Source: Hylemonella sp. UBA6679 (GTDB taxonomy: Bacteria > Pseudomonadota > Gammaproteobacteria > Burkholderiales > Burkholderiaceae_C). Taken from it: a DNA stretch of 47,303 bases. Every line of letters starts with the position of its first letter. Position 1 is the first letter of the stretch. The notes under the pieces are model-generated. The model was not told the DNA's origin, made no database searches, and was given only the letters and a program-made list of their open reading frames with translations. The position numbers and the translations under genes are program-made. Shown here piece by piece: positions 30,692-40,188 of the stretch. The DNA lies in the NCBI GenBank assembly GCA_002454975.1, contig DKJZ01000083.1, forward strand, positions 1 to 47,303, written 5' to 3'.

Positions 30692-31990
30692 TTAAGCGCT
30701 CAGGTGTTTGGCTTGGAGTCTGGGGGTGCCATTGTGCAGCACACCACCCACGGTATAGAACGACCCAAAGACCACAATTCTATCAGCGGGGTCGGCAGCG
30801 TCGATGGCCGCTTGCAAGGCGGTCATGGGGTCAGCAAAACACCGCACATTGTCGGTCACCCGCTTGGGCTGGGCCTGCCAAATGGCCAGCAGATCTTGGG
30901 CAGACGACGCCCGGGGCGTGGGCAAATCGGTGAAGTACCAGCGATCGATCAAGGGGCCAATTTTGCCCAGCATGGGGGTCAGGTCTTTGTCAGCCATGGC
31001 CCCAAACACCGCGTGGGTGGTGGGGTGGTAACCCATGGCGTCCAGGTTAGCCGTGAGCGCCGCCACAGAATGCGGGTTGTGAGCCACATCCAAAACCAAG
31101 GTGGGTTGCCCAGGAATGATTTGAAAACGCCCAGGCAGCTCAACAAAGGCCAAGCCTGTGCGCACGGCTTGGGCCGTCACTGGCAAACGCTCACGCAGGG
31201 CGGCCAAAGCGGCCAACACCCCTGAAGCGTTGACCAGCTGGTTAGCGCCTCGCAAAGCCGGGTAAGCCAGACCGCTGTAACGCCGGCCACGGCCAGCCCA
31301 ACCCCACTGCTGCTTGTCGCCTGAAAAATTGAAGTCTTGGCCAAATTGCCACATGTCAGCCCCCAGGGCGCGGGCATGGTCGATCACGCTTTGCGGCGGC
31401 ATGGGGTCGCTCACCACCACGGGCTTGCCTGCGCGCATGATGCCGGCCTTTTCGCGGCCTATGCTTTCGCGGTCGGGGCCCAAAAACTCCATGTGGTCCA
31501 GGTCGATGCTGGTGATGATGGCGCAGTCGGTGTCGACGATGTTGACCGCATCGAGCCGCCCGCCCAGCCCCACCTCCAAAACCACCGCATCGAGGTCGGC
31601 GCGCATCATGCACAGCAAAATGGCCAAGGTGCTGAACTCAAAATAGGTCAGCAACACCTCGTTGCCAAGGCACCTAGCCTCCTCCACCGCAGCAAAGCAG
31701 GGCACCAGCACATCGGCCTTGACCATCTCGCCTTGCAGGCGCAAACGCTCTTCAAAATGCACCAAATGGGGCGAGGTGTAGACCCCGGTTTTGAAGCCGG
31801 CTTGGCCCAAAATAGATTCGAGCATGGCGCAGGTCGAGCCCTTGCCATTGGTGCCAGCCACCGTGATCACTGGCACGTCAAAGCGCAATCCCAGACGTTG
31901 GGCCACCTCGCGCACGCGCTCCAGGCCCATGTCGATGTTTTTGGGGTGCAAACGCTCGCAATGCGCCAGCCAGTCAGATATTTGCTGCAT
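30692..31990 (-). CDS. folC: Bifunctional dihydrofolate synthase/folylpolyglutamate synthase
   Basis: Mur-ligase-family enzyme of 432 residues that adds glutamate to dihydropteroate and extends folate polyglutamate tails. The P-loop is VAGTNGKGSTCAMLE; the DHFS/FPGS Mur signature VLEVGLGGRLDAVN and a C-terminal LDVAHNPHSVAALTANL are present. It is the first gene in the window's leftward folC-SPOR-cvpA-purF-metZ-gltX series. The 67 bp before it separate it from a divergent ArsC-like gene and must hold both promoters. Confidence 0.94.
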   Translation of the reverse strand: MQQISDWLAHCERLHPKNIDMGLERVREVAQRLGLRFDVPVITVAGTNGKGSTCAMLESILGQAGFKTGVYTSPHLVHFEERLRLQGEMVKADVLVPCFAAVEEARCLGNEVLLTYFEFSTLAILLCMMRADLDAVVLEVGLGGRLDAVNIVDTDCAIITSIDLDHMEFLGPDRESIGREKAGIMRAGKPVVVSDPMPPQSVIDHARALGADMWQFGQDFNFSGDKQQWGWAGRGRRYSGLAYPALRGANQLVNASGVLAALAALRERLPVTAQAVRTGLAFVELPGRFQIIPGQPTLVLDVAHNPHSVAALTANLDAMGYHPTTHAVFGAMADKDLTPMLGKIGPLIDRWYFTDLPTPRASSAQDLLAIWQAQPKRVTDNVRCFADPMTALQAAIDAADPADRIVVFGSFYTVGGVLHNGTPRLQAKHLSA

Positions 31991-32057
31991 AGACGCGCAT
32001 TGTCGCCCATTGGGAGGCCCTGCTTCGGGTTAACCCGCAACATGCGACAATTTATTC

Positions 32058-32405
32058 ATGATCACCGTCTATGGCATCCCCAACTGCGACACCGTGAAAA
32101 AGGCCCGCACCTGGCTGAGCACCCACGGCATCAAGCACCAATTTCACGACTTCAAAAAACAAGGTGTGCCCGCTGAACTCCCAACATGGGTAGACGTTTT
32201 GGGTTGGGAAACCTTGGTCAACCGCAAAGGCACCACCTGGCGCAAGCTCGAGCCTGCAGCGCAAGCCGCTGTGCATGACGCTGCGTCTGCCTTGGCGCTG
32301 ATGCAGGACCACGCAAGCGTCATCAAACGCCCGGTGGTGGTGTGGGCGCCCGGCCAACTCACCGTGGGTTTTGATGCTGCAGCTTGGCAAGCCCGCCTGG
32401 CCTGA
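32058..32405 (+). CDS. ArsC/Spx family protein (YffB-like)
   Basis: A 115-residue thioredoxin-fold protein with a single N-terminal cysteine in VYGIPNCDTVKKARTWL and a later ASVIKRPVVVW, the family's RP motif. This matches the YffB/Spx-like subgroup rather than true arsenate reductase, which needs additional conserved residues. YffB-type proteins are of uncertain function, perhaps glutathione-dependent reductases. Divergent from folC; no arsenic resistance genes nearby. Confidence 0.87.
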   Translation: MITVYGIPNCDTVKKARTWLSTHGIKHQFHDFKKQGVPAELPTWVDVLGWETLVNRKGTTWRKLEPAAQAAVHDAASALALMQDHASVIKRPVVVWAPGQLTVGFDAAAWQARLA

Positions 32406-32416
32406 GGTCAAGCACG

Positions 32417-32445
32417 TTCAGCGCCAGCCCAGCACCCCCTAAAAT
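32417..32445 (+). promoter_or_regulatory. Candidate sigma-70 promoter of ppnP
   Basis: TTCAGC (32417-32422) and TAAAAT (32440-32445) are separated by exactly 17 bases, about 50 bp upstream of the ppnP start. Confidence 0.4.
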
Positions 32446-32496
32446 AGAGGGTTTTCGCCTGCAGACTGGCTGCGGCACTTTCTTTTGAGCACCACC

Positions 32497-32802
32497 ATGA
32501 TCAACAACGTCAGCGTCAACCCCCAAGCCAATGTGTACTTCGACGGCAAATGCGTGAGCCACAGCATCACCCTGGCCGATGGCAGCAAAAAATCCGTCGG
32601 CGTCATCTTGCCCGCCACCCTCACGTTCAACACCGGCGCACCCGAAATCATGGAATGCGTGGCGGGTTCGTGCGAGTACAAACTTGACGGCACCAGCACC
32701 TGGGTCAAGTCTGCCGCAGGTGAAAGCTTCAACGTGCCGGGCAACTCCAAGTTCGAGATCCGCGTGACTGAGGCTTACCACTACATCTGCCACTTCGCTT
32801 AA
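32497..32802 (+). CDS. ppnP: Pyrimidine/purine nucleoside phosphorylase
   Basis: A 101-residue cupin-like protein of the PpnP (formerly DUF1255) family: VYFDGKCVSHSITLADG, SVGVILPATLTFNTGAPEIM, GESFNVPGNSKFEI and a C-terminal YHYICHF match. PpnP phosphorolyses several ribonucleosides in nucleotide salvage. I use ATG 32497, the family start; a TTG at 32485 is less likely. A candidate promoter lies just upstream. argG begins 47 bp downstream, so cotranscription is possible. Confidence 0.9.
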   Translation: MINNVSVNPQANVYFDGKCVSHSITLADGSKKSVGVILPATLTFNTGAPEIMECVAGSCEYKLDGTSTWVKSAAGESFNVPGNSKFEIRVTEAYHYICHFA

Positions 32803-32849
32803 AGCCCCGCTGCTTCATCCCTTGCCACCCTTGCCCTGAGAGTTTCACC

Positions 32850-34181
32850 ATGGCCACCATTTTGCAAAGCCTGCCCTTGGGGCAAAAAGTCGGTATCGCG
32901 TTTTCTGGCGGCCTGGACACCAGCGCAGCCCTGCACTGGATGAAGCTCAAAGGCGCCCTGCCCTACGCTTACACCGCCAACCTGGGCCAACCCGACGAGC
33001 CTGATTACGAGGAAATTCCACGCAAGGCCATGCAGTACGGCGCTGAAAAAGCGCGCCTGATTGACTGCCGCCGCCAGCTCGCGCAAGAAGGCATTGCCGC
33101 GCTGCAAAGCGGGGCCTTCCACATCAGCACCGCGGGCGTGACGTACTTCAACACCACGCCCCTGGGCCGCGCGGTCACTGGCACCATGTTGGTGGCAGCG
33201 ATGAAGGAAGACGATGTCAACATCTGGGGCGATGGCTCCACCTTCAAAGGCAATGACATCGAGCGTTTTTACCGCTACGGCCTGCTGACCAACCCGTCGC
33301 TGCGCATTTACAAGCCCTGGTTGGACCAAAGCTTCATTGACGAGCTGGGTGGCCGCGCTGAAATGTCGGCCTTCATGACCGCGGCAGGTTTTGGTTACAA
33401 GATGTCGGCAGAAAAAGCCTACTCCACTGACTCCAACATGCTGGGCGCCACCCACGAGGCCAAAGACCTGGAGCTGCTGAGCTCCGGCATGCGCATCGTC
33501 AACCCCATCATGGGCGTGGCCTTCTGGAAACCTGAAGTGGACGTCAAAGCCGAAGAGGTGAGCGTGCGCTTTGAAGAAGGCCAACCCGTGGCCTTGAACG
33601 GCGTGACCTTCAGCGACCCGGTGGAACTGATTTTGGAAGCCAACCGCATTGGTGGCCGTCACGGCCTGGGCATGAGCGACCAGATTGAAAACCGCATCAT
33701 CGAAGCCAAGAGCCGCGGCATTTATGAAGCCCCTGGCCTTGCTCTGCTTTTCATAGCATACGAGCGTTTGGTCACAGGCATTCACAACGAAGACACCATC
33801 GAACAGTACCGCGAGAACGGCCGTAAGCTGGGCCGCTTGTTGTACCAAGGCCGTTGGTTTGACCCGCAAGCCATCATGCTGCGCGAAACAGCACAGCGCT
33901 GGGTGGCCCGCGCTGTGACGGGCGAAGTCACGCTGGAACTGCGCCGCGGCAACGACTACTCGCTGCTCAACACCGAGTCGCCCAACCTCACGTACGCGCC
34001 CGAACGTTTGAGCATGGAAAAAGTCGAAGACGCGCCCTTCTCACCCGCAGACCGCATTGGCCAACTGACCATGCGCAACCTCGACATCATCGACACCCGC
34101 GACAAGCTTGGCATCTACACCCGCGCCGGCCTGTTGTCGGTGAGCGATACCACCTCGCTGCCGCAGCTGAAAAAAGACTGA
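32850..34181 (+). CDS. argG: Argininosuccinate synthase
   Basis: A 443-residue ATP-dependent ligase joining citrulline and aspartate in arginine synthesis. The ATP-binding PP-loop is IAFSGGLDTSAALHWM, and the long E. coli-type C-terminus is present (IYEAPGLALLFIAYERLVTG, HNEDTIEQYR). Preceded by a Shine-Dalgarno-like GAGAG and ended by a strong terminator at 34185-34216. A short AT-rich patch (about 33741-33760) encodes the ALLFIAYE segment. Confidence 0.96.
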   Translation: MATILQSLPLGQKVGIAFSGGLDTSAALHWMKLKGALPYAYTANLGQPDEPDYEEIPRKAMQYGAEKARLIDCRRQLAQEGIAALQSGAFHISTAGVTYFNTTPLGRAVTGTMLVAAMKEDDVNIWGDGSTFKGNDIERFYRYGLLTNPSLRIYKPWLDQSFIDELGGRAEMSAFMTAAGFGYKMSAEKAYSTDSNMLGATHEAKDLELLSSGMRIVNPIMGVAFWKPEVDVKAEEVSVRFEEGQPVALNGVTFSDPVELILEANRIGGRHGLGMSDQIENRIIEAKSRGIYEAPGLALLFIAYERLVTGIHNEDTIEQYRENGRKLGRLLYQGRWFDPQAIMLRETAQRWVARAVTGEVTLELRRGNDYSLLNTESPNLTYAPERLSMEKVEDAPFSPADRIGQLTMRNLDIIDTRDKLGIYTRAGLLSVSDTTSLPQLKKD

Positions 34182-34184
34182 AGC

Positions 34185-34216
34185 AAGCCCTGCAGCTCAT
34201 ATTGCAGGGCTTTTTT
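34185..34216 (+). terminator. argG rho-independent terminator
   Basis: AAGCCCTGCA (34185-34194) pairs with TGCAGGGCTT (34203-34212) and six T follow from 34211. It begins 4 bases after the argG stop and its T-run touches the stop codon of the convergent pilE-like gene. Confidence 0.85.
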
Positions 34217-34665
34217 CATTGCCAACACTCAGCAGCGGTGTCGGCATCCACCGCAACGCCTTCTGCCAACGCGCCTTTGGCCCCAGTCTGGGTCAAGGTC
34301 AGTGTGAACGACGCACAAGCCACACCCGCCAACACCGGTGTGGCCAACAAGGTGTAAGCCTCCAGCGTGGCTTGCACGCTGAGTTGGTAGCGAGCTGATC
34401 CACCTGCAGGTATGGTTTGCAAACGCGCAGGCAGCACGGGCGCGACGTGGCCAGCCGCATCCTGGGTGTAGCGATGCAAGGCGGCGTAATGGCGCTCCAT
34501 CACCAGCTGAGCCTCGAGCAAAGCACCCATGGCGGCCAAGCGCTCGCTGCGCCGCAGGTGCTGTTGGTAAGACGGGTAAGCCAGTGCGCTGAGCACACCG
34601 ATGATGGCCAGCACCACCATGAGTTCAATCAGCGTCAAGCCTTGGCACTTTCGGGGCAGGGTCAT
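34216..34665 (-). CDS. pilE: Type IV pilin-like protein (PilE)
   Basis: A 149-residue class III-leader pilin. The short basic leader MTLPRKCQG is followed by the prepilin peptidase site and LTLIELMVVLAIIGVLSALA, with the conserved Glu at +5 and Leu instead of Phe at +1. The C-terminal part has two cysteines spaced as in PilE minor pilins (GVACAS and AAECWQ). The ATG at 34665 lies 5 bp past the PilY1 stop. It is the last gene of the minor-pilin operon and probably joins the priming complex at the pilus tip or base. Confidence 0.87.
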   Translation of the reverse strand: MTLPRKCQGLTLIELMVVLAIIGVLSALAYPSYQQHLRRSERLAAMGALLEAQLVMERHYAALHRYTQDAAGHVAPVLPARLQTIPAGGSARYQLSVQATLEAYTLLATPVLAGVACASFTLTLTQTGAKGALAEGVAVDADTAAECWQ

Positions 34666-34670
34666 GATGC

Positions 34671-37600
34671 TCAACGTACAGGGGGGTTGATGATGCGCCG
34701 CCACGTGCGGTCTTGAATCACCCGCACACCGGTGGCAGCGACGTTTTCACGCAAGCGCAACACAGGCCCAGCGCTGGTGGCTGGCAAGGCCAGCAGGGTG
34801 TCGCACACACCCGCGACGCACACGCGTTGGCCCTGCAGTACCGGGCCAGCCCCAAGTTGCGCGCCCACCGCTGCGACGCGTGTATCGAGGTGGTTAACCG
34901 CGCCGTCGCCATTGGTGTCGGCCAGCGCATCCCCCAAGGCCAAGCCCTCATGCAGATCAAGCACGAGCTTGAGGTGGCGCGCCGGGGTGACCTCGCAAAC
35001 CTGCGCTGCGCGCGCCGGGGCATGCACAGGCACTTGCCCTGTGCTGCCCGACACCATGGACAGGGGCTCGATCACCCGCAGGCCAGGCACCAAGCTCAGG
35101 TCGATCACATAACCGCTTTGGTTGGCCCAGTTCACCGCAGCACCGCTGAGACCAGCCAAGGTTCCGGCTGCACCAGCCAGCGTGAGTGCGCCAGGTGCCA
35201 GGGCTGGCGCCTCCACTGCCTGCAAACTGCGTGTGGCCAAGTGCTGACGCCGAACGGGCCGCGCGCGCGCCTCTTGCGGTTTGTCCCACACGCCATAGAG
35301 TGACTGCACCTGCACATGGTCAGCATCGCTGTCCGTGCTCAGGGTGCCAGTGCCAATCACCAACATGACCCCGCCACGGCTGCTCTCAAGCACCAGGGGC
35401 GCTTGGGTGATGGGTTGCGGCTGGCCATCTGGGCTTTGCGCCTGAAACAAGGGCTGCCCTCCTGCAAGTACAAAACGCGCAGGCGCCTGGGCTGCGTAGT
35501 CAAACTTCCAGACCTGACCGTTCAAGTCGCCCGCGTACAAGCCTATGATTTGGGCGCGGCTGTTGCGCAACACACCCACACCACCCAAGGCGCTGTTGTT
35601 CTCCAACACCAGGCTTTGCAGCGCACCTGTTTGCAGGTTCACCACCAGCAAAGCCGACTGCCCTGAGCTGCTGAAGCGCCCGTTGCCAAACACAGCCACC
35701 CACTCCCCGTTGGGTAAGACGCCACTGGCCACGGGCGCAGCACTCACCCCCATGTGTTCAGAAGCCGGCAATTCCCACAACACGCGGCGCTCCTTGGGCA
35801 CTGTCATGTCCAGGGCCACCAGCCCTGGCCCGCCCGCACCCAAATGCGCCAAGACCAGCTTGCGCCAAGTCGGCGCCTGCGCATTGGGGGCTGTGATGAA
35901 CGCATCCACCTCGGTCAAGGGCCCATCCACAAAAAACTGGTGGTAAGTGCTGTGGCCGGTGCTGTTGATGGGGGCAGAAAAGCTGCCATAAGACGGGTCA
36001 GCCAAGCGACTCAAACGGGGCAGCACCGCGCGCGGCACGTACGCAAACACCTCCTGGCCATCATTGGCTGGGGTCATGCCCAGGCTGTCCTCAAACACGT
36101 GCAACATGCCATCGTTGCCGCCCGTGACGATCTGCACGGGCAATGTGGCTTGGTGTTCTAAAAACTTGGCGTAGTCCTCGCTACCTTGGGCCGCCGGCAA
36201 AGCGCTGTAGCCAAAATTGCGCTCGCCACCCAAGACCAAAGGTGCTTGCGTGATGTCGCCCAGCACGCCTTGGCGCTGACGCCACCTCACCCCCTCTTGG
36301 CTACGGTCGCCACGCACATAGTCCACCAGCGCTGCACGGTCAGAAGCGTAGTCGCCCAAAGCGGCCCGAGCCTGCTCTCCCAAGTTAACCCAGGTGAAAT
36401 CCACCATCGTTGGCGGCGACGTGTCATCACGCCATGTCGTGATTTTGCGCTGCTGCCAGGCTGGCAAACGCGCCTGTGCCGACCATTGCACGCCACCTAA
36501 CTTGCCTTGCGCATCCAGCTGGTAAGCCTTCAGATCACCCTGCCAGCTGTGGCTGCGCGCGCTGCTCACGTACAAGCGATTGTCTGCACGCAAGGTGCGC
36601 CGCGCAGTGGCTGAGCCAGTGTCAAAGGACGTGTCGACCGCTTGCGCCAACATGCTTTGCAAGGTCTGGGTGAGTTCGGTCGCGCTGCGCACATTGCCAA
36701 ACACACCACGCGCATTGAGCGCGGCATGCCAAAGGTCATCTGCACCATCGAGGTTCCAGGTTTTGCTGCCATCTGTCAGGGCTGGCAAATCAGTCTGCGG
36801 ATTGAGCCGGGTGTGCACGCCAAGCGCCAACACGTGCGTGACCAGATGCTGCCAAAACGCAGGGTTATCCGCGGTGGGCTGCACGGTGTTGTCCAGGTCC
36901 GGACGCAGGTCTTTGCTCCAGCTGGCCATGGTGTAGTCGGCCAGCATGTTGCTGGTGAGGTCTTTGTAGGGCGCCACTGGCTTGTACTGGTAGCTGCGGC
37001 CAGGGCCAAGGTGCAAGGGGCCGTTGTTGAAGTCAACATTGCCAACCGAGGTGGTCAGGCCCGTGCCTGCGCCATCGGCCACAGCGATGTGATGCTGTCG
37101 CCGGCAACCCAGATGCGCCCCACCACTGCCGGGCATCTCAGCCCAGGGGCCTGCAGCGTCTGCACGCTTGGCGTAGTCACCCACCACCCGAAAGGCCTGC
37201 GCCCATGGCGATGTGCCGTTGGAAGGCAAGCGATAAAGCCAGTCCAAAAAAGCCGCCACATTGAGATCACGCACACCTGCCTCGACCACTGGGGTGTTGA
37301 CACCATCAACTGCTCGCGACGCTTGTTGGTTGATGCGCCCCCAGCCTAAGCGAAAGTCGGGGCGCTGGTGCCGCAAAGCCTCGGCCACCGCGCCTTTGAG
37401 CATGAGCGCACGCGAGCGGCTGTAGGTGAACCAATTGGCAAAGTTTTGCTGCTCTTGCGCCTGGGTACAACTGCTGCCAGGGCAATCGCTGCGGGCTGAA
37501 TGCTTCGCAAAAGTACCAGACGTGTTGATCGAATGCTCGGTGTAGTTGTCGGACAAGGCCGGGTCTTTCGGTATGCCCGAGTCATGGATGAGCCGGTAAT

Positions 37601-38219
37601 AGAGACCCGGGTCAAAACTCACCGGTGTGGTGGTTTTTGCGCAGCCTGTTTGGGCGTTGGTGCGGTAACACCACAGCTGCTGCGCATCGGTGATGCTGCG
37701 CTTTTGTGTGAGGTTCACCACCACACCCGGGTTCATCGGGTCAAGTGGAGCAGCATAGGCCGGATAGGCTGGCATGCGCTGACCGGACGCCAAGGGCCAG
37801 GGTTCGTAGCGGACCTCGGGGTTGTAGTAGAGCCAGTTGGTATCGGCGCTGCGCAAAAGCTTTTGCCGCCAATTTTTGCTGCCCGTCACAGCGGCCACAG
37901 TGCCGATGAAAAACCCACTGAGAACCGCTGGGTCATCGGGGTGCATGCGCACCGATGACTCGTCTGCAGGATGAGCCACAGTGTAGGCACCCACCACCAC
38001 TTTGTTTTGCGGCAAATGTTGCAGCAGCATGGCGCCCGAGTCCTCCAAGGTCAGCATGACGTTGGGAGGCACACCGCGCGTGTGACGCTCCAGCAGTGGC
38101 TGTTGGGAGGGTTGGCTTTGTAACTGTGTTGGCGGCGTTGTTTGCGCTTTCGCTTGCCACGCCCCAGGCAGCAACCCTGCCAACAAGCCAAGCACGACGT
38201 GTAGACACAGGTGCTTCAT
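34671..38219 (-). CDS. pilY1: Type IV pilus tip adhesin PilY1
   Basis: A 1182-residue secreted protein with a signal peptide (ending AWQAKAQ). The N-terminal half is von Willebrand A-like or variable (GVPPNVMLTLEDSGAML start), and the C-terminal half is the PilY1 beta-propeller (LGDITQAPLVLGG, VTGGNDGMLHVFED, VFAYVPRAVLPRL, YAGDLNGQVWKFDY). PilY1 promotes pilus extension, adhesion and surface sensing. Before YAGDLNG, the usual calcium loop is not recognisable; instead a perfect EF-hand/dockerin-like DTNGDGAVNHLD occurs at residues 1101-1112 near the C-terminus. Lies between pilX and pilE in operon order. Confidence 0.9.
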   Translation of the reverse strand: MKHLCLHVVLGLLAGLLPGAWQAKAQTTPPTQLQSQPSQQPLLERHTRGVPPNVMLTLEDSGAMLLQHLPQNKVVVGAYTVAHPADESSVRMHPDDPAVLSGFFIGTVAAVTGSKNWRQKLLRSADTNWLYYNPEVRYEPWPLASGQRMPAYPAYAAPLDPMNPGVVVNLTQKRSITDAQQLWCYRTNAQTGCAKTTTPVSFDPGLYYRLIHDSGIPKDPALSDNYTEHSINTSGTFAKHSARSDCPGSSCTQAQEQQNFANWFTYSRSRALMLKGAVAEALRHQRPDFRLGWGRINQQASRAVDGVNTPVVEAGVRDLNVAAFLDWLYRLPSNGTSPWAQAFRVVGDYAKRADAAGPWAEMPGSGGAHLGCRRQHHIAVADGAGTGLTTSVGNVDFNNGPLHLGPGRSYQYKPVAPYKDLTSNMLADYTMASWSKDLRPDLDNTVQPTADNPAFWQHLVTHVLALGVHTRLNPQTDLPALTDGSKTWNLDGADDLWHAALNARGVFGNVRSATELTQTLQSMLAQAVDTSFDTGSATARRTLRADNRLYVSSARSHSWQGDLKAYQLDAQGKLGGVQWSAQARLPAWQQRKITTWRDDTSPPTMVDFTWVNLGEQARAALGDYASDRAALVDYVRGDRSQEGVRWRQRQGVLGDITQAPLVLGGERNFGYSALPAAQGSEDYAKFLEHQATLPVQIVTGGNDGMLHVFEDSLGMTPANDGQEVFAYVPRAVLPRLSRLADPSYGSFSAPINSTGHSTYHQFFVDGPLTEVDAFITAPNAQAPTWRKLVLAHLGAGGPGLVALDMTVPKERRVLWELPASEHMGVSAAPVASGVLPNGEWVAVFGNGRFSSSGQSALLVVNLQTGALQSLVLENNSALGGVGVLRNSRAQIIGLYAGDLNGQVWKFDYAAQAPARFVLAGGQPLFQAQSPDGQPQPITQAPLVLESSRGGVMLVIGTGTLSTDSDADHVQVQSLYGVWDKPQEARARPVRRQHLATRSLQAVEAPALAPGALTLAGAAGTLAGLSGAAVNWANQSGYVIDLSLVPGLRVIEPLSMVSGSTGQVPVHAPARAAQVCEVTPARHLKLVLDLHEGLALGDALADTNGDGAVNHLDTRVAAVGAQLGAGPVLQGQRVCVAGVCDTLLALPATSAGPVLRLRENVAATGVRVIQDRTWRRIINPPVR

Positions 38220-38226
38220 ATTTGCC

Positions 38227-38709
38227 TTAAGGGGTTGTCAGCATCAAGGTGGACTGCAGCCACACCACCGAGGCACGCGCGCCTGCGCTGCCAAACCCAC
38301 GAGCCGTGACCACATGCACCTGCCGCTCATCGGCCAAGATTTGACGCTCCACCACGCATTCAGGAGGCACAGCGCCTGCGGGCACCGAGGCAATGCTCAC
38401 CACCGTCTTAAGGCCACCGGCCTGCCAACTCGCTGCTTGCACCCATGCGGGCGCGTTGAGGGTCGTCAAGGGCAGATTGGCTTCTTGCAATGTGCTTGCC
38501 CGCGCATCATCCATCAAGGTCAAAGCCTGTTCGCAATGGCGCAGAGCTGCCTCGGCCTGCTGTTGGGCCAAGACAAGTTGTTGTGCGTTGGTGTTGAGCC
38601 GCTCGGTCGAGGTGGCCACTTGCAAACTGGCTGCAGCGCCCAGGGCCACCACCAGCAACATGATCAAGACCACAACCAGCGACACCCCCTGCTGCGCTTT
38701 GGCCAGCAT
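38227..38709 (-). CDS. pilX: Type IV pilus minor pilin PilX
   Basis: A 160-residue protein with QQGVSLVVVLIMLLVVALGAA at the N-terminus. It lacks the +5 glutamate, which is normal for PilX (GspK-like). A region rich in Gln/Ala with one cysteine pair follows. PilX is part of the minor-pilin complex carrying PilY1. Only 7 bp before pilY1; pilW lies 62 bp upstream. Confidence 0.85.
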   Translation of the reverse strand: MLAKAQQGVSLVVVLIMLLVVALGAAASLQVATSTERLNTNAQQLVLAQQQAEAALRHCEQALTLMDDARASTLQEANLPLTTLNAPAWVQAASWQAGGLKTVVSIASVPAGAVPPECVVERQILADERQVHVVTARGFGSAGARASVVWLQSTLMLTTP

Positions 38710-38771
38710 GATGCCTCCCTGTTTTTTTGTGTCATGTTAGGCTGGCGCAAGTGCGCTGTGAGCTAGGGTTT

Positions 38772-39617
38772 TCAGTAGGTTTTGTTGCGCAAATACACCG
38801 TGGTCACGTAGGACTGGCGGGCGAGTCCAGCACCGGTCTGCAACACGCCTTGACAATCAACATACGAAGCTGGGTCTTCCACAGTGAACACGCTCTCGCT
38901 GCTGCGCATGAGCAGGCACAAACGCACGGCCACCACCCGCCCCCAGTCCGTCACCTGAGATGCACCCACATAGCGCACCGCTCGGCCAGGATCTGCCGCA
39001 AGCGACTCGCCAAAACGCAGGTTGATGTGCTCCACGTTGTCCACCAGGGGTTGTCCAGTGGCCCCATGACTCGGGGTGGCGCAGTACAAACCCGGGCGTC
39101 CTGTGTTGCCCGTCATCACAAAATAACGGTGCTGGGTAAGGTACACATCGCCCATCGTCGTCACCGCGTTGCCCAAGCAATCGGCCGGCAGGTCAGCAGA
39201 GGTGGGCGAGGTGTTGCGGGTGTCGGCCTCGTAGCTCAGCGCCAGTGCCGCAGAGTCACCCGCTGCTGCGCATTGCACATCAACAGCCAAGGGCGAGACA
39301 AACCCTGTGTCACAGCCGTACACCGGGGTGTGGGTGTGGCTTCGTAACAAGCGGCCTGTGCCAGCTGAGGCTGGTGCACTCACCCCCTTGACCGAGGCAT
39401 AACCCGCCAGCTGCAGCTCTCGGCTGAGCAACTGCAGTGCCACCTGCGCGTTGTCATTCATCTCTGCGTAAGCGGCTTGCACCGCCTGGCTTTGCGCACT
39501 GCGCAGGGCCATCTGCAGGGCCACACCCGCTGCCCACAAGCCCAGGGCCATAGCCACCATCAACTCCACCAAGGACACCCCCTGCTGACGTTGTGCTGAT
39601 TTTTGCGTCACACGCAT
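38772..39617 (-). CDS. pilW: Type IV pilus minor pilin PilW
   Basis: A 281-residue prepilin with leader MRVTQKSAQRQQG and GVSLVELMVAMALGLWAAGV, including the +5 Glu. The body contains NDNAQVALQLLSRELQLAGY, typical of PilW, and several cysteines likely in disulfides. Starts just 1 bp after the pilV stop. It would act with PilV, PilX and FimT in the complex that initiates pilus assembly. Confidence 0.88.
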   Translation of the reverse strand: MRVTQKSAQRQQGVSLVELMVAMALGLWAAGVALQMALRSAQSQAVQAAYAEMNDNAQVALQLLSRELQLAGYASVKGVSAPASAGTGRLLRSHTHTPVYGCDTGFVSPLAVDVQCAAAGDSAALALSYEADTRNTSPTSADLPADCLGNAVTTMGDVYLTQHRYFVMTGNTGRPGLYCATPSHGATGQPLVDNVEHINLRFGESLAADPGRAVRYVGASQVTDWGRVVAVRLCLLMRSSESVFTVEDPASYVDCQGVLQTGAGLARQSYVTTVYLRNKTY

Positions 39618-39618
39618 G

Positions 39619-40188
39619 TCAAAGCTGCACCTGCCACACCAGGCAACGCACCTCAGGCAGGCTCACCTCCAGGCCAGAGGGGCACGCATCGCTGGCGCGT
39701 GTGGCGGCGGCATTGGCTGACTCACGCCAAGCCACCGCCAAACGCAAGGTGCTGTTGCCCTCCCTGGCCAGATGCACCGAACCCTGCGGCAAGCGAGCGC
39801 GCACCGCAACGCGCCACTGCGCCACATCGGCTTGTGCCATGCCCGCCACATCGCACACGCTTGTGGGCGTGTCGCAAGCCAGCTCAACGGCTTGTGGCAC
39901 TGCAGCTTGTGCCGCCCACGACGCGGCTTGCGCGGTGTAGGCCAGCATGAACACCTCATCGGCTGGCTGACGACCCAAGTTGGCCAGCACACGCTCGGCC
40001 ATGTCTTGCAGCAACCACTGGGCCGTGCTGCGTTGTTGGCTCATGGCGGTGTAACGCAAGGCTGCGCTGTGCGAAGCCATCATGCCGAGCAAGCCCACCG
40101 CCAGCAGCGCCAAAGACACCAGTACCTCCACCAAGCCGCCGCCTTGCTGCGTGGCGCTGCGCAGCCTGCCTGTCGCGCATACACCCAT
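39619..40188 (-). CDS. pilV: Type IV pilus minor pilin PilV
   Basis: A 189-residue prepilin. The start at ATG 40188 overlaps the fimT stop (TGATG), and the leader MGVCATGRLRSATQQGG is followed by GLVEVLVSLALLAVGLLGMM, with the +5 Glu. AQWLLQDMAERVLANLG is the PilV-type region. An in-frame extension to 40248 would lie wholly within fimT. The C-terminus has cysteines (ACPSG, VRCLVW). Confidence 0.86.
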   Translation of the reverse strand: MGVCATGRLRSATQQGGGLVEVLVSLALLAVGLLGMMASHSAALRYTAMSQQRSTAQWLLQDMAERVLANLGRQPADEVFMLAYTAQAASWAAQAAVPQAVELACDTPTSVCDVAGMAQADVAQWRVAVRARLPQGSVHLAREGNSTLRLAVAWRESANAAATRASDACPSGLEVSLPEVRCLVWQVQL

